This document shows positions 45,470 through 55,327 of a DNA stretch of 64,000 nucleotides, in pieces. Origin of the DNA: Lachnospiraceae bacterium XPB1003 (GTDB taxonomy: Bacteria; Bacillota; Clostridia; Lachnospirales; Lachnospiraceae); contig FMVK01000009.1 of assembly GCA_900102065.1 (NCBI GenBank), positions 62,001-126,000 on the forward strand, read 5' to 3'. Numbering within the stretch: position 1 is the stretch's first letter; every line of letters begins with the position of its first letter. The position numbers were made by a program, and so were the translations under genes. The notes below the pieces were generated by a model. That model did not search any database. It saw only the letters and a program-made list of their open reading frames with translations, and was not told the origin of the DNA.

Positions 45470-48400
45470 TTAAAGGATTACTTTTTCAAGGTAGCTCAAA
45501 ACTTCGTTATATTTAACTTCTCGTATGAGCATGCGTAATTTTTTATAATGTACAGCTTCGGACTGGGGGATGCGATAGGTTGAAAGCTTTCGCATTATCT
45601 GATCCGCACTGTCCAGATCGTAGGTGCTTACATATTCATGAATGGCATGATATGCGTCATTAAGATCCTCCATGGATATCTCGGGGCTGTTCATAAGTGC
45701 GATATCCTGCTTGGCACACAGAACTTCTCTTAATGCTTCCTGCAGCTGTGTACATTTATTTATGAGCGGAAGAGTCTTGGCTTTGACGGCAGTCATATCA
45801 CCCTCGTCACTGAATCTCTCAAGCATAGCGGAGTCGAAGGATATAGCTTCTGCGCCAAGGAGCTTTGCCGAATTTTTGAGCCCGTGAACTATGATATTGT
45901 AGTTCTTCAGATCTCCGTCTTTTAAGAATTCCCTGAGTGCAGTTGCTTTTGATGTCCAGGAGTCCGCGAATTCTCCAAGCACTGTCAGATATGTCTCCCA
46001 GCTGCCGCACAGCTCGAGACCGGAGATGTAGTCTATGGATTCGATCTTGCGGAGACTGTCTTTGATCATATCATCCGATTCTTTTTCGGAAGTATTATCA
46101 GTTGTGACAGCATCTTCTTCTTCGGCAGGTTTAACAAGTCCGGAGGGAAGATTGCTGCTGATCACGTCTTCAAGCTGGATCGCATTAACCGGCTTGGAAA
46201 GATAATCCGTAAAGCCGCTTTGCAGGAATTTTTCACGCATGCCTACGATGGCATTGGCTGTAAGCACCACAACGGGTGTGTGCTTGTTAAGGCCTTCTGC
46301 ACCGTCCTCTTTAAGAAGACGGAGAGTCTCTGTTCCGTCAAGACCGGGCATCAGATGATCCATCAGTATGAGATCGTATTTTTTCTTCTTGCATACATCA
46401 AGACAATCCTTGCCTGAAAAAACAAAATCAAGCTGGACCTTAGTCCTTTTCAAAAGGCCTTTCAGAACAGTATGATTGATGGCGATATCGTCTACTACCA
46501 GAATATGAGCATCGGGAGCAATGAATGTTGCACCACGTCTTTCGGTTACCTGTTTATCGCGCTCGATCTTTTTGGCGTGTTCGGTGAAATCACCCACAGG
46601 TGTCCAGTCGGATACGTTTTGCGCAAGCGTGAAGAAAAAGTCACTTCCTTTGCCATATTCGCTGGTTACGGTAAGTTCGCTTCCCATAAGGTTTAAGAGC
46701 TTGCGGGAAATGGTAAGGCCAAGCCCGGTACCTTCTATGGTGCGGTTTTGCTTTTCCTTAGCACGTTCGAAGGGGTGGAATAGCCTGGTAAGATCCTCGC
46801 TCTTGATACCGATACCTGTATCGATGATATGGATCTCCAAAGAGACGCTGTATGCGCCGGTGGGTCTTGAGGATATAACAAGTTCAACCCGCCCTTCGCT
46901 TGTATATTTGATGGCATTTCCAAGAAGGTTAAGGATAACCTGCCTTATTCGAAGTTCATCTCCGATGAGATTCTCAGGGATGGAAGGATCTATGGAGAAT
47001 TTTAATTCCAGATTCTTTTCCTGAGCTTTTTCGTAAGACATGACCATAAGGTCGTTGAGAGCAGCGGAAAGGCTGTATTCTTCGCCGATGATCTCCATCT
47101 TACCGGACTCGATCCTGGAGAAATCAAGCACTGCATTGACCAGGCCTAAAAGCATGTCCTGGGCATGTTTAACATTTCTTGCATATTCTATGATCCGATC
47201 TTCTTTGCTTTCACGCAGGATCATTTCATTCATTCCTATAGCCGCATGGATAGGAGTTCGTATCTCATGGGACATATTTGAAAGGAATTGTGTCTTTGCA
47301 TCATTTGCGGCTTTTTGTACTTCAACCTCATTCTTAAGATCGTGGGCAAGGATCTCTGCATATTCTTCCGAAGTAACACGTAAAAGAGTATAGATCCTGT
47401 CGGCGAGAGGTATGGCACCTCCGGATTCGGATAAGGACATAAAACTGTTGTATTTGCCTGTGGCAGGTTCCTGATCGCCGTTTTCTCTAAGCGCAAATGC
47501 TACAAGAGCGTTATTTGTCTGAACAGGATGAGAATTGATGGCTGTTATCTGTGAATGACAGCAGCAACCGGCAACGTCACCGGGCATCTTACGGAAAAAA
47601 TCGACTTCAGTCTGTTCAGCGTACCCAAGGTATTTTGCACGGATGCTTGAGATCGCAAGGAAGATACCCTGAGGTTTAAAGGACTCAAGTTGTCTTATGG
47701 CTTTCGAAGAAGCCTGGAGTATACCGCCTTTACTTCCGTAGGATAAACGCACATTCTCATCGTTATCAATATCGCCACCGAGAGTGAGGGCGCCGTTTTC
47801 ATCAAAATCTATAACGGATCTGGCAATAAACTTACCGTATTTGCTGATTATAAGAGGAAACTCCGCAGTATTATCAAGAAAGAAGTTGTCTTTTGGAACA
47901 TTAAGATACTTAAGATATATATCTGCAGCAGGTTTTCCATCGATGGAGAGGATTTTTCTGGAATCCTTGAGTGCGGTGATATTATGAGCACTGCCGAGAG
48001 GGGACCAGCCCAGGGTGTACGACGAGAACGCGCACAGGTCTTTGCCACTGTACATAATGGCTATTACGCCTGTCTTTAATGATTTGTCTCCGATGACGAA
48101 TTGATCATCTCTGGTATATTCGGAATCCGAACGTATGCCGGCACAGGCTCCGATTACTTCGATATTCTTATCGGAAGGCTTGATCTGAGCAAGCAGAGCG
48201 CTTAAGCCGTTTACAACACCGTTAACAAATATTTGTATCGCACGGAGATCGTCGGTCCTGTCAGCGACCTCGGTTATATTGGTACCGATTTCCTCCATGT
48301 GGAGGCGTGAAGTGTCATATGTAAGGACTCTAACGGAACTGCTTTCAAAGAGAAGAAATGTGACTGTGATACTGTGATCGGAGAGAACGCCACCGCAGAT

Positions 48401-48613
48401 TTCGGCCGTAGTTGTAAGACCTGCGATCTTGGTATCCGGCAGGATCTCATAGAAGAGACGCGCCAGTGCGGAAGCTTCGTCTACTTCCGCACGTTCCATA
48501 CAGATTATTGCAAGTCTGTCGGCAGCGTCTGTGTATTCTTTTTTCCCTTTCATTTCATTCAGGATGTTTTTTAAGTCATCCTGATCATCCACATCAAAGG
48601 AAAATTGTACCAT
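45470..48613 (-). CDS. Hybrid histidine kinase with N-terminal FIST sensor domain
   Basis: A protein of 1047 residues. FIST_N and FIST_C (about 35-400; IAGLTTTAEICGG, GWSPLGSAHNITA, SIRAKYLGYAEQTEVDFF), a soluble sensory module proposed to bind small ligands such as amino acids. Then a short coiled coil, HisKA with H449 in FLSNMSHEIRTP, HATPase_c (NLLGNAIKYTSEG, DTGIGI, GTGLGLTI), a receiver (D752 in LILMDHLMP, K807) and an Hpt domain with H910 in IIVHGLKNSAK. No membrane helix: a cytoplasmic sensor. It is flanked by a chemoreceptor gene 9 bp upstream and the response regulator downstream. All phosphorelay residues are intact. Confidence 0.9.
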   Translation of the reverse strand: MVQFSFDVDDQDDLKNILNEMKGKKEYTDAADRLAIICMERAEVDEASALARLFYEILPDTKIAGLTTTAEICGGVLSDHSITVTFLLFESSSVRVLTYDTSRLHMEEIGTNITEVADRTDDLRAIQIFVNGVVNGLSALLAQIKPSDKNIEVIGACAGIRSDSEYTRDDQFVIGDKSLKTGVIAIMYSGKDLCAFSSYTLGWSPLGSAHNITALKDSRKILSIDGKPAADIYLKYLNVPKDNFFLDNTAEFPLIISKYGKFIARSVIDFDENGALTLGGDIDNDENVRLSYGSKGGILQASSKAIRQLESFKPQGIFLAISSIRAKYLGYAEQTEVDFFRKMPGDVAGCCCHSQITAINSHPVQTNNALVAFALRENGDQEPATGKYNSFMSLSESGGAIPLADRIYTLLRVTSEEYAEILAHDLKNEVEVQKAANDAKTQFLSNMSHEIRTPIHAAIGMNEMILRESKEDRIIEYARNVKHAQDMLLGLVNAVLDFSRIESGKMEIIGEEYSLSAALNDLMVMSYEKAQEKNLELKFSIDPSIPENLIGDELRIRQVILNLLGNAIKYTSEGRVELVISSRPTGAYSVSLEIHIIDTGIGIKSEDLTRLFHPFERAKEKQNRTIEGTGLGLTISRKLLNLMGSELTVTSEYGKGSDFFFTLAQNVSDWTPVGDFTEHAKKIERDKQVTERRGATFIAPDAHILVVDDIAINHTVLKGLLKRTKVQLDFVFSGKDCLDVCKKKKYDLILMDHLMPGLDGTETLRLLKEDGAEGLNKHTPVVVLTANAIVGMREKFLQSGFTDYLSKPVNAIQLEDVISSNLPSGLVKPAEEEDAVTTDNTSEKESDDMIKDSLRKIESIDYISGLELCGSWETYLTVLGEFADSWTSKATALREFLKDGDLKNYNIIVHGLKNSAKLLGAEAISFDSAMLERFSDEGDMTAVKAKTLPLINKCTQLQEALREVLCAKQDIALMNSPEISMEDLNDAYHAIHEYVSTYDLDSADQIMRKLSTYRIPQSEAVHYKKLRMLIREVKYNEVLSYLEKVIL

Positions 48614-48622
48614 GTCGTTTTA

Positions 48623-50344
48623 TCAAACCTTAAAATAGCTGATAGTCTCGTTAAGAGTTACGGCAAGTTTTCTAAGATCGTCGGCTGAGTTGCTTATAAG
48701 TGTAAATGTGGCATTGAGCTCTTCCATGGAAGCATTTGTTTCTTCGGCGGAAGCTGCGTTCTCTTCGGAAATTGCCGAAAGATCCGCAATGATGGATAAC
48801 AGGTTTTCCTTTGCTTTATCAAGCTCGGCAACACGGTTGCTGATGAGGGATGAACTGTCTGATACGTTCCTAACGTTATCCATCATATCGACCATGTCAT
48901 TCCTCGTGGTATCAAGGTGAGCGCTCTGCTCATGGAAATTCTCGTTTAGCTTCTGCATTACGGATACCGAAGCTTCGGAATCGTTAAGAAGCTTGTTAAC
49001 GATATCCTTTATCTTATCTGCGCTTTCCTTGGACTGATCGGCAAGTGCTCTTATCTCATCGGCAACAACCGCGAAACCGCGTCCTGCTTCACCTGCTCTT
49101 GCTGCCTCGATAGATGCGTTGAGGGAGAGAAGGTTGGTCTGTGAAGCGATATCGGTGATCGCCTGTGAGAATGTATCGATGGCTTTTGCCGAGTCGTTGG
49201 TGGAATCAATGGTCTTACTGATCTCCTTGACGGATTCGGTGACATTATTGTTCTGAACGATGAGTTTTTCCATAGCCTGCATTGCATTATCGCAGGATTT
49301 CTTCATTCCTTCCGCTGCGGAATCAAGTTCCTTTACGCGTTCGCTGATCTCATCGATGTTATCACCGATCTTTGATGTATCTGTTGTTGCAGTCTCAATA
49401 CTCTCTGCCTGAGAGACGGCACCTTTAGAGATATCATCTATGGCATTTGTTACCTGGCTTGAAGCTGATGAAGCCTGCTCTGCCGATGTGTTGAGATTCT
49501 CGCTTGATTCATGAAGGTCTGAGGTCATCTTCATGGTTTCGCTTATAACACTTGAAAGCTTGTCCTTAAGTGTTTCGCAACTTTCTGCGATGGCGCCGAG
49601 TTCGTCGGTGCGCTTGATGAGAGAATTATCAAATTCGACATTGAGATTGCCGGAAGCAAGTTCATGGAGTGTACCGGCGAGTAAGGACATCTTCTTTGAA
49701 GTCTTGTTGGCTATCATGATACCGAAAACGGCGATGACACCTGCAATGATCACAGCGAGGATGATCATGATGGAAACGCTACTTGTAACGGCTTTGGTGG
49801 CATCGGCGCTGGGGCGTCCTGCAAATACCATTCCCGCTATGTCTCCGTTGCCCTGATAGAGAGGAACATAGTAAGCGGAATGGCTTAAGTTGTTGATGGT
49901 AAGCTTATCTGCGTAAAATTCTTCGCCACCTTCAAGACACTTCTTGATGACTTTTTCGGAGGCATCGGTACCGACGATACGTTCACCTGTCTTGGCATCG
50001 ACGAGGGTGGTAACGGCACGTGTCTTTCCGATAAACAGAGTATATTCAAGTCCGGTCTGTTCATGGAGATGATCCAGTATTTCCTGAAGATCGGCCGTTA
50101 TATCCGTACCGCCTTTGAAGACGGGAGAATATCTTGCAGTGGTCCAGTCGCCTCTGTGAGAATCGTCAAGCTCATCACGCAGCTGGATACAGGATATCTT
50201 CAGTTCTTCTTCATACATTGTGTGATAGCTTTTTTTGATCTGGATCCCGGCGAATGCTGTCAGGATTATACATACCAACGCCAGAGCGGCAAGAGCAATG
50301 AAAATGACTTTTAAGATAAGCTTTTGTTTACGTGTTTTCCCCAT
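48623..50344 (-). CDS. Methyl-accepting chemotaxis protein
   Basis: A protein of 573 residues. Membrane helix about 10-32, extracytoplasmic single-Cache-like domain (about 33-185; [20 protein letters not shown] and [21 protein letters not shown] in part), second membrane helix about 190-212, HAMP ([19 protein letters not shown]), then the signalling domain with hairpin tip [23 protein letters not shown]-type sequence ([20 protein letters not shown]). ATG 50344 has AAAGGGGTGG upstream. It heads the operon with the FIST kinase and response regulator, suggesting that the receptor and kinase share a signalling output. Confidence 0.92.
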   Translation of the reverse strand: MGKTRKQKLILKVIFIALAALALVCIILTAFAGIQIKKSYHTMYEEELKISCIQLRDELDDSHRGDWTTARYSPVFKGGTDITADLQEILDHLHEQTGLEYTLFIGKTRAVTTLVDAKTGERIVGTDASEKVIKKCLEGGEEFYADKLTINNLSHSAYYVPLYQGNGDIAGMVFAGRPSADATKAVTSSVSIMIILAVIIAGVIAVFGIMIANKTSKKMSLLAGTLHELASGNLNVEFDNSLIKRTDELGAIAESCETLKDKLSSVISETMKMTSDLHESSENLNTSAEQASSASSQVTNAIDDISKGAVSQAESIETATTDTSKIGDNIDEISERVKELDSAAEGMKKSCDNAMQAMEKLIVQNNNVTESVKEISKTIDSTNDSAKAIDTFSQAITDIASQTNLLSLNASIEAARAGEAGRGFAVVADEIRALADQSKESADKIKDIVNKLLNDSEASVSVMQKLNENFHEQSAHLDTTRNDMVDMMDNVRNVSDSSSLISNRVAELDKAKENLLSIIADLSAISEENAASAEETNASMEELNATFTLISNSADDLRKLAVTLNETISYFKV

Positions 50345-50400
50345 GATACACCACCCCTTTACATAAGTCTTTGAAATACCAAACAAGTAACCTATGTTCA

Positions 50401-50429
50401 ATTATACTATCAAAGTGTATGCACAACAA
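50401..50429 (-). promoter_or_regulatory. Promoter of the chemoreceptor/FIST-kinase operon
   Basis: On the minus strand TTGTTG (50429-50424), 17-bp spacer, TATAAT (50406-50401). It lies 57 bp before the chemoreceptor start. Confidence 0.65.
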
Positions 50430-50513
50430 GAAAAAGAGCCTTAAATCATAGGCGAAAAAGTGCTGGAATTAGGGCTCTTAAAGAGGTAAAATTAGACAGT
50501 TGACGATATTTTC

Positions 50514-50586
50514 GGGGACGTGGCTCAGTTGGGAGAGCGCAGCGTTCGCAACGCTGAGGCCGGGAGTTCGATCCTCCTCGTCTCCA
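50514..50586 (+). tRNA. tRNA-Ala (anticodon CGC)
   Basis: A 73-nt cloverleaf. Acceptor GGGGACG (50514-50520) pairs with CGTCTCC (50579-50585). The G3-U70 wobble pair, the alanine identity element, is present. D arm GCTC...GAGC, anticodon stem CAGCG/CGCTG with loop TTCGCAA (anticodon CGC at 50547-50549), T loop TTCGATC. Discriminator base A at 50586; CCA is not encoded. A possible -10 TAAAAT lies at 50487-50492. Confidence 0.95.
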
Positions 50587-50601
50587 TATGTTTAGAAAAG
50601 T

Positions 50602-50652
50602 CGGGGGACTGTTTTTGTGGACCGGGATGAGGGACATGAGAGCAGTCCCCCG
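50602..50652. repeat. Perfect 10-bp inverted repeat between tRNA-Ala and the rhodanese-TtcA gene
   Basis: CGGGGGACTG (50602-50611) is exactly complementary to CAGTCCCCCG (50643-50652), with a 31-nt loop. No T-run follows the second arm, so it is not an obvious terminator. The second arm abuts the likely ribosome site of the gene at 50661. Confidence 0.7.
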
Positions 50653-50660
50653 GGGTCATT

Positions 50661-51938
50661 ATGGCGGATATCAGTTATCGGGAAAGGATGATCGGAAACA
50701 TGCCTGGAACAGACAATTCGATTGAGAATACAATAAAAACTTCATCGGAAACTCAAATAGAAACTCCAATAAAAACTCAAATAAAAACTCCAATAGAAAC
50801 TCCAATAGAGATCACGATAGAAGAACTGGCTGATCTTCCCCGGGGAACCTATGTCCTCTATGATGTGAGAGACAGGGTATCTTACGAATATGATTCCATT
50901 CCCGATGCAGAAAGCTGTCCCGAGGATGAACTCTATGAAAAAGCAGCGGTCGGATCACTTCCGAAAGAAAAACTGGTGCTTTTTTGCATGCATGGTACGG
51001 TAAGTTATTCAGCTGCCGCGACTCTTCAGAAAATGGGGATAGATGCTGTAAGCCTTAAGGGCGGCATGGGAGCATGGCTTAAGAAGAATACCATGCCGGA
51101 AGACAGGTCTAAAGAGATAGAACGCAATCTCATGACCAATAAGCGATTTCATAAGAATCTTTTCTCGAGATTTGCAAAAGCCATCAGGGATTACGAACTT
51201 TTGCAGCCCGGTGATAAGGTGGCGGTATGCATATCGGGCGGTAAAGATTCCATGCTGATGGCAAAACTTTTTCAGGAGCTTAAGAGGCATGACAGATTTC
51301 CTTTTGAGCTGGAATTTGTCGTGATGGATCCCGGATATAACGATCTGAACAGGACATTGATAGAGAATAATGCAGCATCCCTGGGAGTACCCATTACAGT
51401 TTTTGAATCAACTATATTTGATGTGGTGGATACGGTGACAGATTCGCCCTGTTATCTTTGTGCCAGAATGAGACGCGGTCACCTCTATAAGAAAGCTCAG
51501 GAAATGGGATGTAACAAGATAGCTCTGGGTCATCATTATGATGATGTGATAGAGACAATACTGATGGGAATGTTGTGGGGAGGTCAGATGCAGACCATGA
51601 TGCCGAAGCTTCACAGTACCAATTTCGAAGGCATGGAACTCATAAGACCCATGTATCTTATCAGAGAGGACGATATCAAAGCCTGGAGAGATGCGAATGA
51701 CCTTCATTTTATACAGTGTGCGTGTCATTTTACCGATACATGCAGTTCATGCCGTGATGACGGTTCTCCTGTCTCGAAAAGAATGGAAACAAAGCAGCTC
51801 ATAAAGAAACTCAAGGAGACGAATCCTTATGTGGAGAACAATATATTCCGAAGTGTGGAAAATGTTAATCTGGCTACGGTGATAGCTTACAAACAAAATG
51901 GGATCAAACATTCATTTCTGGATGAATATGATGACTGA
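50661..51938 (+). CDS. Rhodanese domain fused to TtcA-like PP-loop tRNA sulfurtransferase
   Basis: A protein of 425 residues. Residues about 27-50 are a low-complexity Thr/Ile/Pro tract (TQIETPIKTQIKTPIETPIE) encoded by 12-bp repeats. Residues about 52-145 form a rhodanese domain with candidate persulfide Cys in LFCMHGTVSYSAA and KGGMGAW. From about 165 comes a TtcA-like PP-loop ATPase: VAVCISGGKDSMLMAKLF, a CxxC in SPCYLCARMRRGHLY, LGHHYDDVIETILMGM, and a second Cys pair in DTCSSCRDDG. TtcA enzymes use an Fe-S cluster and ATP to thiolate C32 of tRNA. The fused rhodanese may supply sulfur. The start is fixed by the ATG at 50661; the ribosome site is weak. Confidence 0.88.
   Translation: MADISYRERMIGNMPGTDNSIENTIKTSSETQIETPIKTQIKTPIETPIEITIEELADLPRGTYVLYDVRDRVSYEYDSIPDAESCPEDELYEKAAVGSLPKEKLVLFCMHGTVSYSAAATLQKMGIDAVSLKGGMGAWLKKNTMPEDRSKEIERNLMTNKRFHKNLFSRFAKAIRDYELLQPGDKVAVCISGGKDSMLMAKLFQELKRHDRFPFELEFVVMDPGYNDLNRTLIENNAASLGVPITVFESTIFDVVDTVTDSPCYLCARMRRGHLYKKAQEMGCNKIALGHHYDDVIETILMGMLWGGQMQTMMPKLHSTNFEGMELIRPMYLIREDDIKAWRDANDLHFIQCACHFTDTCSSCRDDGSPVSKRMETKQLIKKLKETNPYVENNIFRSVENVNLATVIAYKQNGIKHSFLDEYDD
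50749..50808 (+). repeat. Five 12-bp direct repeats inside the rhodanese-TtcA gene
   Basis: Units AAACTCAAATAG / AAACTCCAATAA / AAACTCAAATAA / AAACTCCAATAG / AAACTCCAATAG in register with the codons, so copy changes add or remove four residues (T-Q/P-I-E/K). Degenerate copies flank both sides. The tract is A-rich, unlike the surrounding gene. Confidence 0.85.
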
Positions 51939-51974
51939 AAAAGTGACTATTTATAAACCATTTTTTAAAATCTA

Positions 51975-52003
51975 TTGAATTTAGACCTGAAAAATAATAA
52001 AGT
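51975..52003 (+). promoter_or_regulatory. Possible promoter of the second chemoreceptor
   Basis: TTGAAT (51975-51980), 17-bp spacer, TAAAGT (51998-52003), in an A/T-rich gap of 125 bp. The sigma factor is uncertain. Confidence 0.4.
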
Positions 52004-52063
52004 AGATTTATATAGAATTATGGGGTGAGCGAAAAGCTCTCTAATGGGGAAAGGGGTAGAAAA

Positions 52064-54112
52064 ATGAAGAAACAAAAGCTTTCGTTTAAGATTTCTGCTG
52101 TGATCATTGTTCTCCTGATCGTAAGCATGACGATTCTTACCATTCTGGTATCCAGATCAGCATCTAAATCCATGGAACAGGCTGCAAAGAATCGAATGTT
52201 TGAAGGTGCTGCTGCAAGAAGTGCAGTTATCGATTCGTATGTATTTGCTGCTTCATCTTATATCAGAGGATATGTTACATCTCCTGTGATCGTGGATTTC
52301 GCTGCCGATCAGACCAATCCGGCAAAAAGAGCTGCGGCTCAGAGATTTACAGCTGAGTATTCAAAGAGCTTCCAGGGCGTTGAAAATATCTTTGTTGCAA
52401 GCCTGGATGATTTCATAGTTCAGGTTGCTTCGAATGAAGCCGGAATAGGAACGCTGGCTGCAGGAAATGAAGAACAGCTTAAAGCAACAAAGGCAGGCAT
52501 TGCCGTGATGGAGCAGACAAAGGATGTTTATTTCAGATCCATCAAGGTGAGTCCCGTGACGGGAGAGCTGGTTCTGGTTCTTTATGCACCCATCTATGAT
52601 GAATCTGGTAAGATGACTGCCTACAGTACGCTCGGCCTTTCCGCAAGCAATCTCACTCATGTTCTTCAGATCCTTTCATTTAAGGATTGGGAAAATGCCA
52701 AGGTAGAGATAATCGATACAAATCAGAAAACTTTCGTTTATTCAACTGATGAGGCACTGGTAGGACAGCCTATTTCCGCAGATGCCGAGGGACTTATCAA
52801 TTTGGTACAGACTGCAGATGAAGGTGTCAGTGATTATGTTGAAAACGGTGAAAAACGGCTTTCTGCATATAAGTACATGAAAGATTATAATCTGATAGTT
52901 GTTATAAGCGATTCGACTAAAGAGATCTTTGCCGATGCTTCGGCTCTTACAAGAAATATCATTATCCTTTCGGTATTTATAATCATAGCTATCGCAGTAC
53001 TTACTATGGTTGTTGTAAATGTTCTGGTTAAGGATCTGACCGCATCCAGTGCGATAGTCGGGGACATTGCAGCTAATCTTGATTTCACTAAGGTTGGAGA
53101 TCTTGATAAATTTACATCCAGAGGTGATGAAGTCGGTGAAGTCAGCAAGGCAACAAAGAAGCTCGCGGATGCGGTATCGGTTGCTATAGATCTTATTCAG
53201 AGTAAGTCTGCAAGAGTAAGCGATTCTGCGGTTGAACTTAATAAGTCTGCCGGAGATACAATGGAAAATTCCACAAATATCACAAGAGCGGTAGGTGAGA
53301 TTGCAAACGGTGCGGTTTCACAGGCCAATACCATTCAGGATGGTGTTACGGCAGTTGCCGCCATTCTCGACAGTGTGGGTACTCTCGATAAGGAAGTCAA
53401 CGAAGCCGGTGATCAGACTGATTCCATGAAGATCTCCTCCAATAATATGAGAAAGAGCTTCTCTGATCTCTCGGATGCAATGGAAGAGACCAAGACGGCA
53501 CTCGGAAGCGTATCCGAGACCATGGGCTCTGTAAGTGATTTCGTGGCTGAAGTTCAGGGCGCTGTTGATGCCATCAATGCCATCGCAAGACAGACCAACC
53601 TCCTTTCACTGAATGCATCTATTGAGGCTGCAAGAGCCGGTGATGCCGGAAGAGGATTCGCGGTAGTTGCCGAAGAGATCGGAGGCTTATCCGAAGAGTC
53701 AGCAACATCATCCAAGTCTATCGGTGAGATAATGTTAAGACTTGAAGATAAGACTAAGGATGCAGTAGCAACGGTTAAGTCACTTGAGCAGGTTATAGAG
53801 AAGCAGAAGGGAATAACTACAGAGACAGAAGGAACCATCGGTGAAGTTATCGAGATGATCGATATCGTTGAGAAGGCCTTCAAGGGCATCAAGCAGGCTT
53901 GCGGTACTATCAAGGAACAGTGTTCGCATGTAAATGATACGATGTCAGAGTTGTCTGCTATTTCCGAAGAAAATGCGGCTTCTTCCGAAGAAACATCTGC
54001 ATCAATGGAACAGGTTAATGCAACGGTTCAGAGCATCAACGATCTTGCAGGTGATCTGTCCGGAATAGCTGATGATCTGAATATGGAGCTTTCGAAGTTC
54101 AGGACCAAATAA
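52064..54112 (+). CDS. Methyl-accepting chemotaxis protein with Cache sensor
   Basis: A protein of 682 residues. Membrane helix about 10-32, a long extracytoplasmic double-Cache-like domain (about 35-285, with [21 protein letters not shown] and [17 protein letters not shown] in part), second helix about 298-320, a HAMP-like segment, and the signalling hairpin with [25 protein letters not shown] 52064 is preferred, as GGGGAAAGGGG lies just upstream; the in-frame GTG at 52025 has no ribosome site. It differs from the receptor at 48623 in its larger sensor. The ligand is unknown. A terminator follows directly. Confidence 0.92.
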   Translation: MKKQKLSFKISAVIIVLLIVSMTILTILVSRSASKSMEQAAKNRMFEGAAARSAVIDSYVFAASSYIRGYVTSPVIVDFAADQTNPAKRAAAQRFTAEYSKSFQGVENIFVASLDDFIVQVASNEAGIGTLAAGNEEQLKATKAGIAVMEQTKDVYFRSIKVSPVTGELVLVLYAPIYDESGKMTAYSTLGLSASNLTHVLQILSFKDWENAKVEIIDTNQKTFVYSTDEALVGQPISADAEGLINLVQTADEGVSDYVENGEKRLSAYKYMKDYNLIVVISDSTKEIFADASALTRNIIILSVFIIIAIAVLTMVVVNVLVKDLTASSAIVGDIAANLDFTKVGDLDKFTSRGDEVGEVSKATKKLADAVSVAIDLIQSKSARVSDSAVELNKSAGDTMENSTNITRAVGEIANGAVSQANTIQDGVTAVAAILDSVGTLDKEVNEAGDQTDSMKISSNNMRKSFSDLSDAMEETKTALGSVSETMGSVSDFVAEVQGAVDAINAIARQTNLLSLNASIEAARAGDAGRGFAVVAEEIGGLSEESATSSKSIGEIMLRLEDKTKDAVATVKSLEQVIEKQKGITTETEGTIGEVIEMIDIVEKAFKGIKQACGTIKEQCSHVNDTMSELSAISEENAASSEETSASMEQVNATVQSINDLAGDLSGIADDLNMELSKFRTK

Positions 54113-54130
54113 AAGTATTAAACGATCAGA

Positions 54131-54165
54131 AAGGCTGTCGCGCGTTATGCGCGGCAGCCTTTTTA
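54131..54165 (+). terminator. Intrinsic terminator of the second chemoreceptor
   Basis: GGCTGTCGCGC (54133-54143) pairs with GCGCGGCAGCC (54149-54159, one G-T pair), loop GTTAT, followed by TTTTT and preceded by AAA. Confidence 0.9.
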
Positions 54166-54214
54166 AATGCAGATGTTACGAGTATATCATTTGAAAATCC
54201 ATGATTTCAAAGTA

Positions 54215-55126
54215 TTACTCTGCATTTGCTTTTTCAGGTGAGGAGGCATTTTTTCTGTATTCTCTTGGTGACACATTGTAGTAACGCTTGAAGATCTCCG
54301 ACATATAGCTTGCTCCTGTAAAACCTGTTTTTCTTGCTATTTCGGCCATTGAGAATGTGGAATGCTCCAGATACTCGGCGGCACGTTCCGCTCTGTATCT
54401 CATCAGATTGTCCATGGGGGATCTGCTTGTATATTTGTGGAACAGCTGATTGCAATATGTCCTACTGACACCGCCTGCTCCGGAAATATCATCCAGTGTG
54501 ATGGCCTTGTCGAAGTTTGCACGCGAATAATTGAGCATTTTTCTAATGCTGAGCAGTGCCGGATCCGCTTCATTTTTTTCATCCAGGGCATGTTCTTTTT
54601 TACAGTATTCTATAACAATCTTCCACATATTGAAGAATTGTGCGTTTATCGCAAAATTATCATTCATACAGCCCATCATTGCGTATGATTCGCGATACAT
54701 AGCCTTTCCCTCATCACTGCCAGCGTCTATCAGGATGTAAGGGAGTGACTTATTATCCACAATGGGTCTTACGTAACGGTCGGCTATGGAAAAGCATCCG
54801 CATAAGAGTATGGGATCTATTATGCAGAGGTTATATTTGTCTTTATATTCATTTACGGGAATGCTGAAGTGCAGTTGCCTTGAATTGACAATAAGTGTGT
54901 CCCCCTCGTGAAGACTGATATTATCACCGTTCACGTTATAACCTATCTCACCGCAGGTTACGGTAACTATCTCCAGTTCATCGTGCCAGTGGGCGACTCT
55001 TGACCATGTTACATCCGGAAGGAGCCAACCCTGATAGAGATAAACAGGGAAGCTCTCATCGTTATAATTTACTATTTCGGCCCCGTCTTTTTTCTTCTGG
55101 ATTATCCCGCGCCATTCTTCGTGCAT
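54215..55126 (-). CDS. AraC-family transcriptional regulator
   Basis: A protein of 303 residues. The N-terminal cupin-like ligand domain (about 20-125; HWHDELEIVTVTCGEIGYNVNG, LHEGDTLIVNSRQLHFS in part) is followed by two AraC helix-turn-helix motifs at about 195-295: ITLDDISGAGGVSRTYCNQLFHKYTSRSP and STFSMAEIARKTGFTGASYMSEIFKRYYNVSPREYR in part. Such fusions sense sugars or other small molecules. ATG 55126 has GAGGTG 8 bp upstream; a GTG three codons earlier is less likely. It is divergent from the ABC-2 exporter, a plausible but unproven target. Confidence 0.9.
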   Translation of the reverse strand: MHEEWRGIIQKKKDGAEIVNYNDESFPVYLYQGWLLPDVTWSRVAHWHDELEIVTVTCGEIGYNVNGDNISLHEGDTLIVNSRQLHFSIPVNEYKDKYNLCIIDPILLCGCFSIADRYVRPIVDNKSLPYILIDAGSDEGKAMYRESYAMMGCMNDNFAINAQFFNMWKIVIEYCKKEHALDEKNEADPALLSIRKMLNYSRANFDKAITLDDISGAGGVSRTYCNQLFHKYTSRSPMDNLMRYRAERAAEYLEHSTFSMAEIARKTGFTGASYMSEIFKRYYNVSPREYRKNASSPEKANAE

Positions 55127-55258
55127 GACATTCACACCTCGTTATGCAAAATCATCGTAGTGAAATATTGTTATGATTTTAAAACATAAAAGGGGTTGTT
55201 TCAATCCTTTATATAAACTATTTTTATTTTAAAAGTGCACTGAAATAAAAACAGTTTT

Positions 55259-55283
55259 GTCCGGTTTGCAGAGATAACCGGAC
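55259..55283. promoter_or_regulatory. Inverted repeat in the leader of the ABC-2 exporter
   Basis: GTCCGGTT (55259-55266) with AACCGGAC (55276-55283), perfect 8-bp arms and a 9-nt spacer. A second small hairpin AGAGGA...TCCTCT follows at about 55286-55309. It could be an operator or an RNA leader structure. The rest of the 200-bp gap is A/T-rich. Confidence 0.5.
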
Positions 55284-55327
55284 GAAGAGGATTTTCAACA
55301 GGTCCTCTGTGTGAAGGAGGTAATGAT

